Positions 50,077 through 55,261 of a stretch of 55,261 nucleotides of DNA are shown piece by piece; the stretch's first letter is position 1, and each line of letters begins with the position of its first letter. This DNA comes from Chromobacterium haemolyticum DSM 19808. GTDB taxonomy: Bacteria > Pseudomonadota > Gammaproteobacteria > Burkholderiales > Chromobacteriaceae. Where the stretch lies: contig NZ_JONK01000033.1 of the NCBI RefSeq assembly GCF_000711885.1, positions 1 to 55,261 on the forward strand, written 5' to 3'. A program made the position numbers and the translations under genes. The notes below the pieces were generated by a model, which had not been told where the DNA came from, made no database searches, and saw nothing but the letters and a program-made list of their open reading frames with translations.

Positions 50077-50376
50077 ATGCATGTCGTGATTTTCCGCGCG
50101 GCCACGCGGCAACTGGATGACGAGTACTTCGCCGTGGCGCGGCAAATGCGCCAGCTGGCGCTGGAACGCTTCGGCTGTCTTGCCTTTGTTTCCGCCTCTG
50201 AGGACGGCCAAGAGATCGCTCTATCCTACTGGCCTGACGCCGAGAGCATCCGCGCGTGGAAAGCCCACGCCGACCATATGCTGGCGCAGCAGCTGGGGCG
50301 CGAACGTTGGTATCGCCAGTATCAGGTGGAAGTGGCGCACATCGAACGCAGCTATGAATGGGAGCCGACGCCATGA
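50077..50376 (+). CDS. Antibiotic biosynthesis monooxygenase-like (ABM)
   Basis: A 99-residue single-domain ABM-fold protein (MHVVIFRAATRQLDDEYFAV, GCLAFVSASEDGQEIALSYWPDAESIRAWKAHADH). Such small proteins may be haem- or quinone-acting monooxygenases or simply dimeric regulators. RBS (AGGAAGG) upstream. Its stop overlaps the following PaiB-like start, so they are co-translated. Confidence 0.86.
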   Translation: MHVVIFRAATRQLDDEYFAVARQMRQLALERFGCLAFVSASEDGQEIALSYWPDAESIRAWKAHADHMLAQQLGRERWYRQYQVEVAHIERSYEWEPTP

Positions 50377-50984
50377 TGTATACGCCAGACGCTTTCTCGG
50401 GCCGCCCGGCCGCGCTGGCGGAACTGCTGGCCGCCCACCCCTTCGCCACCCTGATCACGCCTCAGACCAACGGCGAGCCCTGGATCAGCCATCTGATCTT
50501 GCTGGCCGATCCTGAACAGCCAGACTGCCTGCTCGGCCATCTGGCGCGCGCCAACCCGCACACTCAAGCGTTGCTGCGCGGCAGCAGCAGCGTGGCATTG
50601 TTTCACGGGGAACATGGTTATGTGTCGCCGGCCTGGTACGCTGCCGGCGGCGCCCAGGTGCCTACCTGGAACTACCGGGCAGCGCATGCGCACGGCGTGG
50701 CGGAGGAAATGGAAGGCGCGGCCTTGTTGAGCCAGCTGGAGCGGCAGGTACGCTTTTTCGAAGGCGAATCCGGCTGGCGGCTACCCAGCGAAAACCCGGC
50801 CATCCAGGCCATGCAGCGCGCAGTCGTCGGCTTCCGGCTACGAGTGAAGCGTTGGGATATCAAGGAAAAGCTGAGCCAGAACCGCAGCGCGGCGGACCGG
50901 AACGGCGTGATCGCGGCGCTGGAGCGCATGGGAGGGGAAAACGACGCCTTGGCGCGCGCGGTGCGCGACGCGCGGCGCGACTAG
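50373..50984 (+). CDS. PaiB-type FMN-binding protein
   Basis: A 203-residue FMN-binding split-barrel protein of the PaiB (negative transcriptional regulator) family. Segments HPFATLITPQTNGEPWISHLI, LGHLARANPHTQALLRG, HGYVSPAWYA and VPTWNYRAAHAHG are typical. The ATG at 50373 overlaps the ABM stop. Co-location with an ABM-like oxygenase suggests a flavin-linked redox or detox function rather than DNA binding; this is inference. Confidence 0.9.
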   Translation: MMYTPDAFSGRPAALAELLAAHPFATLITPQTNGEPWISHLILLADPEQPDCLLGHLARANPHTQALLRGSSSVALFHGEHGYVSPAWYAAGGAQVPTWNYRAAHAHGVAEEMEGAALLSQLERQVRFFEGESGWRLPSENPAIQAMQRAVVGFRLRVKRWDIKEKLSQNRSAADRNGVIAALERMGGENDALARAVRDARRD

Positions 50985-51077
50985 CCGCTTTTTATCGGAG
51001 ACCGCAGCTTCTTTAGCCTCTTTTTACGCGTCGGAGCCTAGCATTCAGCCAAGTGTTCCACCTGGAAACCTTTGGCC

Positions 51078-51281
51078 ATGACATCAAACAAACCTGTCCG
51101 TCGCGCCTTGCCGACGCGCGGCATTCCGGACTACCTGCCGGACGAGGACCCGACGCCGCTGGCGCTGCGCCGCTACATACTCGAAACCCGTTTTCCGGCA
51201 ACACGCGGCCGGGCCGAGCCGAAACTCGGCTGGCGCGCGTCCTTGCTCGCCTGGTGGCGGCTGGTGAGCGCGCGGCGATGA
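51078..51281 (+). CDS. Small basic protein 1, unknown
   Basis: A 67-residue basic protein (TSNKPVRRALPTRGIPDYLP start; WRASLLAWWRLVSARR end). No family recognised. The following small frame begins with ATGA overlap, and both end in a Trp/Arg-rich amphipathic segment, which supports a real coupled pair. No clear ribosome site; composition is high in Arg as many frames in this genome, so a chance frame is possible. Confidence 0.45.
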   Translation: MTSNKPVRRALPTRGIPDYLPDEDPTPLALRRYILETRFPATRGRAEPKLGWRASLLAWWRLVSARR

Positions 51282-51433
51282 AACGCGGCGATCTGGCGCT
51301 GCGCCACCGCCGGCTATTGAATGCCTACGCGGCCCGTCATCAACGCATGCCCTGGCTCAAACGCAAAGCGCGGCTGCCGCGCACGGTACACTCAGGCTGG
51401 CTGGCGCGTCTGCGCGCCTGGCTGCGCGGCTGA
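51278..51433 (+). CDS. Small basic protein 2, unknown
   Basis: A 51-residue, highly basic frame (KRGDLALRHRRLLNAYAARH, end WLARLRAWLRG) coupled to the preceding small frame by a 4-bp overlap. It ends six bases before the convergent YaeQ gene. No family recognised. Support is the overlap and shared C-terminal style only. Confidence 0.4.
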   Translation: MKRGDLALRHRRLLNAYAARHQRMPWLKRKARLPRTVHSGWLARLRAWLRG

Positions 51434-51438
51434 GCGCC

Positions 51439-51975
51439 TTATTTGAGCCGCAGCGGCTCCACCAGCACATTGCTTGATTCGTCGGCCAGCCACAGCTGGC
51501 CATCCTGGATGGTGGCGCTCAACTGCATGCTGCGCTGGCAGATGGCGACCAATTCCGCCAACGTGGCCGGCTCAACGCGGAACACGCTGAGCTTGTCCAG
51601 CCGGGACAGCTTGTTCTCGATCTGCGGCCACCACACCTCGCTGGCGCGGCCGCCATAGCTGTACAGCACCACTTGCTCGGCGCGGCTGCACGCTTTCTTC
51701 AGCCGTTTTTCATCCGGCTCGCCCAGTTCTACCCACAGTTCGATATCGTCGGCATAACTTTTCTGCCACAACTCCGGCTCGTCGTCTGCGCTCAGGCCAC
51801 GGCTGAATTGCAGGGTTTCACTGGCGTTGAGCGCAAAGGCGACCAGGCGCAGCATCATGCGCTCGACGGTTTCGGACGGGTGCTGGGCCAGCGTGAGCTG
51901 ATGACTGGCGTAATAGCCGCGATCCATGTCGGACACGGCAAGATTGGCTTTATAAATGGTGGCGGACAGGGCCAT
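51439..51975 (-). CDS. yaeQ: YaeQ family protein
   Basis: A 178-residue YaeQ protein: MALSATIYKANLAVSDMDRGYY start, HPSETVERMMLRLVAFAL, DEPELWQKSYADDIELWVELGEPDEKRLKKA with the D/E residues that resemble a PD-(D/E)xK nuclease-like fold, ending WLADESSNVLVEPL. YaeQ has been linked to transcription elongation by RfaH suppression. The ATG at 51975 is the usual family start; the frame continues upstream through a repeat element only by chance. Confidence 0.92.
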   Translation of the reverse strand: MALSATIYKANLAVSDMDRGYYASHQLTLAQHPSETVERMMLRLVAFALNASETLQFSRGLSADDEPELWQKSYADDIELWVELGEPDEKRLKKACSRAEQVVLYSYGGRASEVWWPQIENKLSRLDKLSVFRVEPATLAELVAICQRSMQLSATIQDGQLWLADESSNVLVEPLRLK

Positions 51976-52157
51976 GGACGGTGCGCGGCTTTGCAGAATA
52001 AAGACGCTATTGTACGGGGCCGGCGCCGGTTGCGCCCGCTCAAAGTTGCGCGGGCAAAGGAAAGACCAGCGGAAACGGCAGAAAAAGCGGCTTTGCTCGC
52101 ACGGCGCGCAACACGCGGAGGACGTTTTCGCCGCGGCGCGCTTTGAACGGCTGATTA

Positions 52158-52297
52158 GAGCCTGTTCACGATCTCGCGAGCAAGAGCAAGACAAGGCGAA
52201 AACGAGCGAAAAAGCGGAATGGTCGAGGGGCACATGAGCATTTTGAGCTTGTTTTTAACGCCGTATCGCCGCAGCGCAACAGATCGTGAACAGGTTC
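52158..52297. mobile_element. MITE-like element, copy 11 (intact)
   Basis: A 140-bp copy with ends GAGCCTGTTCACGATCT and AGATCGTGAACAGGTTC and exact TTA duplications (52155-52157, 52298-52300). The right TTA is the TAA stop of the lysozyme-inhibitor gene on the minus strand. Confidence 0.9.
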
Positions 52298-52984
52298 TTA
52301 GGGCGAAGGCTGGCTGGAACAATCCAAAGGTTCGCCGCGCCAGGTAATGCTGGCCTCGCGGCCCCTGATCCACAGCTCCAGTCCCGGCGCCGTGTAGCGC
52401 GCGCCGTTGCCGCTCAGGCCCTGGTGCAAGATGGCGGTGGAACCGTTGTACTCCAGCTTCACCGTGGGGGGGTGAGTACGGTAAAAGGTAGCCAACACGG
52501 TGCGGGTGGCGTTGCCCTTGCAGACATAGCGCAAGGGCGTCAGCGACGGCGCCAATCCCCAAGCCGCCTGCAACTGGGTGATGCGCATGATGTAGACATC
52601 GCCCAGGCACATATGCATGTCCTCGGTCTTGACGCAGTCCTTCAGGCTTTTTACCCAGCGGCGCTGCTCGGCGATCAGTTTGGCCTCGGCACCCGGACGC
52701 CCCTGCTGGGCCTGCTCCAGCGCCTGGGCGTAGACTTTCTCCAGCCGATTGTCCTGCCGGGTCAGGCTCTCGTCCTGGCACACCATGGCCTCCACCGGAT
52801 TGCCCGGCTTGTCGCAGTTGAAATCGGTTGCCACCTGCGCGTTGGCTTCCACCGCTTCCTCGGCGGCCTTGCCGCTCGCCGCCGCACGGCCATGACCACC
52901 CTCCGAGCCGCCTTTGCCGGCGGCCAGCGCCAACGCCGGACACAAAATGATCAAGCCGACCAGCCTACGGGCGGATCCAGGCAT
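52298..52984 (-). CDS. LprI/MliC-type lysozyme inhibitor
   Basis: A 228-residue exported protein joining two inhibitor-like domains. Signal peptide about 1-22 (LVGLIILCPALALAAG). Residues ~55-130 form an LprI-type domain (FNCDKPGNPVEAMVCQDESL, LIAEQRRWVKSLKDC, four cysteines). The C-terminal ~85 residues form an MliC-type domain (LRYVCKGNATRTVLATFY, VKLEYNGSTAIL, YTAPGLELWIRGREASI, LDC). MliC proteins block c-type lysozymes in the periplasm. The stop codon belongs to the target site of a repeat element. Confidence 0.87.
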   Translation of the reverse strand: MPGSARRLVGLIILCPALALAAGKGGSEGGHGRAAASGKAAEEAVEANAQVATDFNCDKPGNPVEAMVCQDESLTRQDNRLEKVYAQALEQAQQGRPGAEAKLIAEQRRWVKSLKDCVKTEDMHMCLGDVYIMRITQLQAAWGLAPSLTPLRYVCKGNATRTVLATFYRTHPPTVKLEYNGSTAILHQGLSGNGARYTAPGLELWIRGREASITWRGEPLDCSSQPSP

Positions 52985-53364
52985 ACCGATTTCCTCTGAA
53001 CTGCGTTATTCGCCGCCCATCCCGGGCGGACACATCAAAACAGGGCATCTTGCCGCCTCGGCCGCAGCGCTCCGCTGCACCGGCGACGTGACAACATGAT
53101 ACCAGTTCACCCATTCGCATTTATTAATAATATCAGCCGTCAAAACGGCTTTGCGCGGGTTTGGATTCCGCTGAAATGGATATGACAATGCGGCGACAAG
53201 TTCCCAAACCGCCGATTTGAAGGTAAACTCCGGCCTCCCGCGTGCAATTCCAATCTTTGCGCGCCGCGCGCGCTTCATCCCGAAGCGCCCATCGCATCCC
53301 TAACTTTTTCCCGTCAGCCTGGATTGGTTCGCACATACTGCGATAGGCCGTCGCAGGAGCAAAC
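52985..53364. other. Divergent intergenic region before rhlE
   Basis: About 380 bp without a supported gene. It has an AT-rich part (53110-53135) and a hairpin AGCCGTCAAAACGGCTTT at about 53135-53153 that could be a weak terminator or leader structure. The rhlE promoter probably lies in 53180-53340. Confidence 0.5.
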
Positions 53365-54792
53365 ATGTCCACACTCACCTTTGCCGACCTCGGTCTGGCC
53401 GAACCCCTGTTGCGCGCCGTCAGCGAAACCGGCTATACCACCCCCACCCCGATTCAAGCCCAGGCCATCCCGCAAGTGCTGCAAGGCGGCGACCTGTTGG
53501 CCGCGGCCCAAACCGGCACCGGCAAGACCGCCGGCTTCACCCTCCCGCTGCTGCACATCCTGATGGGCAAGCCGGCCACCCAGCCGGGCCGCCCGCGCGC
53601 GCTGGTGCTGACCCCCACTCGCGAACTGGCCGCCCAGGTGGAAGAATCGGTGCAGACCTACGGCAAGCACCTGCCGCTAACCTCCATGGTGATGTTCGGC
53701 GGCGTCAACATCAATCCGCAAACCCGCGCGCTGCGCAAGCCGCTGGACATCCTGGTGGCCACGCCGGGCCGTCTGCTGGACCATGCCGGTCAACGCAATA
53801 TCGACCTGTCCGGCGTTGAGATTCTGGTGCTGGACGAAGCGGACCGCATGCTGGACATGGGCTTCATTCACGACATCCGCAAAGTGCTGGCCCTGCTGCC
53901 GGCCAAGCGTCAGAACCTGCTGTTCTCCGCCACCTTCTCCGACGAGATCAAGAGCCTGGCCGACCGCCTGCTGGACAACCCCAAGCTGGTGGAAGTGGCG
54001 CGCCGCAATACCACCAACGAACTGGTGGACCAAAAGATCCACCTGGTGGACCGCGACCGCAAAACCGACTTGCTGATCCACCTGATCAAGGAGCACAACT
54101 GGTTCCAGGCGCTGGTGTTCACCCGCACCAAGCACGGCGCCAACCGCCTGGCGGAAAAACTGGACAAGACCGGCATCCCCGCCGCCGCGATTCACGGCAA
54201 CAAGAGCCAGAACGCACGTACGCGCGCGTTGGCCGACTTCAAGAGCGGCGAATTGCAAGTGCTGGTCGCCACCGACATCGCCGCGCGCGGCCTGGACATC
54301 GACCAACTGCCGCAAGTGGTCAACTTCGAATTGCCCAATGTGCCGGAAGACTACGTGCACCGCATCGGCCGCACCGGCCGCGCCGGCAGCAAAGGCGAAG
54401 CGGTATCGCTGGTCTGCGTCGATGAGTTCAACTTCCTGAAGGATATCGAGAAGCTCACTAAGCAATCGATCGAGCGCTTCTCGGTACCCGGCTTCGAGGC
54501 CGATCTGTCGGTGAAACCCGAGCCCATTCCGATGGGCGGCGGCAATCGCCGCGGCCAGCCGCAGCGCCAGGGCGGCGGCGGCAAGCCGCGCCACCAGCCG
54601 GACAGCAAGCCCACCGGCCACGGCCATCGCTCCCCGGCGTCCAAGCCGCGCCAGGGACAGGGTCAGGCCAAAAACGCCACAAACGGCCAGCCTGGTCAGC
54701 GCTCATCGCAAGGTCAGGGTCAGGGCCAGCGCAGCAAGCCCGCCGCCTCGCGTCCGAGCTCGGCCTTGTTCAGCCCGCCGAAAGGCCGCTAA
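53365..54792 (+). CDS. rhlE: DEAD-box RNA helicase RhlE
   Basis: A 475-residue DEAD-box helicase. All core motifs present: Q motif region [25 protein letters not shown] (motif I), [41 protein letters not shown]. The C-terminal ~95 residues are a Gln/Gly/Arg/Lys-rich unstructured tail ([20 protein letters not shown]), typical of RhlE and used for RNA binding. Role in ribosome assembly and RNA turnover. The TAA stop is the target site of a repeat element followed by an IS. Confidence 0.93.
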   Translation: MSTLTFADLGLAEPLLRAVSETGYTTPTPIQAQAIPQVLQGGDLLAAAQTGTGKTAGFTLPLLHILMGKPATQPGRPRALVLTPTRELAAQVEESVQTYGKHLPLTSMVMFGGVNINPQTRALRKPLDILVATPGRLLDHAGQRNIDLSGVEILVLDEADRMLDMGFIHDIRKVLALLPAKRQNLLFSATFSDEIKSLADRLLDNPKLVEVARRNTTNELVDQKIHLVDRDRKTDLLIHLIKEHNWFQALVFTRTKHGANRLAEKLDKTGIPAAAIHGNKSQNARTRALADFKSGELQVLVATDIAARGLDIDQLPQVVNFELPNVPEDYVHRIGRTGRAGSKGEAVSLVCVDEFNFLKDIEKLTKQSIERFSVPGFEADLSVKPEPIPMGGGNRRGQPQRQGGGGKPRHQPDSKPTGHGHRSPASKPRQGQGQAKNATNGQPGQRSSQGQGQGQRSKPAASRPSSALFSPPKGR

Positions 54793-54932
54793 GAACCTGT
54801 TCATAGTCTGCTGTGCTTCGGCGATACGGCGTTGAAAACATCCTCAAAATGCTCAGGTACCACTTGACCATTCTGATTTTTCGCTCGTTTTCGCCTTGTC
54901 TCGCCCTTGCTCGCGAGGCTTTGAACAGGCTC
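54793..54932. mobile_element. MITE-like element, copy 12 (inverted)
   Basis: A 140-bp reverse copy with ends GAACCTGTTCATAGTCT and AGGCTTTGAACAGGCTC, flanked by TAA (rhlE stop, 54790-54792) and TAA (54933-54935). The second TAA is also the target of the IS that follows. Confidence 0.87.
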
Positions 54933-54935
54933 TAA

Positions 54936-55261
54936 GAACCTGTTTACGATCTTTTTGTGAGCGATAATGGGCTGGTGAAGAGAAAATCCTACCCAAGCGA
55001 CATTAGTCGAGAAAAGTTTGCCCAGATAGAGCCGCTACTACGTGGCGTACGGCGTAACACCAAACCGGTACAGCTGGATCTGTATGAAGTGTTCTGCGCA
55101 GTGCTCTATGTTCTACGCACAGGTTGTCAGTGGCGCTATCTACCGCCTGACTTTCCCAAGTGGCAGAACGTCTATGCGTATTGGCGCAAATGGACCGAAC
55201 CTGACTTGCACGGCGTAAGCGTGTTGGAGCTGGCATTAAAAAAATCAGGTTGGCGCGGCCC
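54936..55261 (+). mobile_element. IS5-family insertion sequence, 5' end (partial)
   Basis: Begins with GAACCTGTTTACGATC (54936-54951), the exact inverted partner of the IS end at 227-242, after a TAA. It contains the start of a transposase and runs off the window. Same orientation as the left copy. Confidence 0.87.
54957..55261 (+). CDS. IS5-family transposase, N-terminal part
   Basis: An open frame from GTG 54957 (alternative GTG 54975) to the window end, about 101 residues. It has the N-terminal IS5-family domain (DUF4096-like): REKFAQIEPLLRGVRR, LYEVFCAVLYVLRTGCQWRY and LPPDFPKWQNVYAYWRKW. A run of seven A at 55238-55244 (TTAAAAAAAT) is a likely programmed frameshift point, as in IS427-group members whose transposase is made from two overlapping frames. 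Truncated only by the window edge. Confidence 0.87.
   Translation, partial: MSDNGLVKRKSYPSDISREKFAQIEPLLRGVRRNTKPVQLDLYEVFCAVLYVLRTGCQWRYLPPDFPKWQNVYAYWRKWTEPDLHGVSVLELALKKSGWRG

Noticed and set aside
50600-50613. Fourth parS-like site GTTTCACGGGGAAC
   Set aside because: The central CACGTG, essential for ParB binding, is CACGGG and another position also differs; likely coding coincidence inside the PaiB-like gene.
51054-51069. Palindrome GTTCCACCTGGAAAC
   Set aside because: Arms TTCCA/TGGAA are only 5 bp and spacing does not fit parS; no neighbouring copies.
1-55261. Composite transposon bounded by the two IS copies
   Set aside because: The IS copies are about 54 kb apart with many housekeeping genes between; both seem to be cut by the window edges, which fits a contig break at a repeated IS better than one mobile unit.
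1-55261. CRISPR array, rRNA or tRNA genes
   Set aside because: No regularly spaced short repeats were seen. The repeated elements are dispersed and flanked by target duplications. No rRNA or tRNA sequence was recognised.

Overview
The window is GC-rich, gene-dense bacterial chromosome. Gene content (pyrBI, rsmE, gmhA, alaX, rhlE, two HD-GYP phosphodiesterases, a Cache chemoreceptor, secreted GDSL lipases) and protein style suggest a betaproteobacterium, most likely a Chromobacterium-like member of the Neisseriales; this is inference from general likeness, not from a marker gene. Both edges lie inside copies of the same-looking IS5-family insertion sequence, facing the same way, so the window may be a contig that broke at a repeated IS.

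Layout. 1-5140: IS end, a short mobile repeat, tyrB-like aminotransferase, a small membrane protein, a secreted C69 dipeptidase, then a GNAT/AlaX pair. 5190-26253: a Mu-like contractile tail cluster on the minus strand, with no capsid, portal, terminase, integrase or transposase genes, read here as a tailocin (phage-tail bacteriocin). From its control end (high coordinates) it runs: S24 repressor, divergent operator region, Mor-type activator, M15 endolysin, holin, Rz/Rz1 spanins, DksA-like zinc finger, XhlA-like protein, a fibre with a LamG-like domain, gp37, sheath, tube, a lipase/peptidoglycan-hydrolase protein in the tape-measure position, gp43-gp48, then three more fibres with two assembly chaperones. 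26437-55261: housekeeping and accessory genes, including gmhA, two paralogous GDSL lipases around an rRNA-type methyltransferase, rsmE, HD-GYP proteins, an MCP, pyrBI with a leader-terminator, several binding proteins and GNAT enzymes, YaeQ, a two-domain lysozyme inhibitor and rhlE.

Three things stand out. First, the 582-residue protein at 16817-18565 sits where the tape measure should be and joins a GHSLGG lipase, an RNNNPGNL peptidoglycan-hydrolase-like region and a short tail resembling the end of Mu-type tape measures; most of it is AT-rich against GC-rich neighbours. Second, a family of about 12 short (~143 bp) non-autonomous elements with GAGCCTGTTC-type inverted ends and 3-bp TNA target duplications is spread through the window; most abut genes so that the TNA is the gene's own stop codon. 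Their ends match the IS ends. Third, three copies of the ParB-binding core GTTNCACGTGAAAC occur at 5157, 23214 and 35671.

The tail genes probably work as an SOS-type module: repressor loss would allow Mor-like activator expression, which would switch on the lysis and tail genes together. No CRISPR array, rRNA or tRNA was seen.
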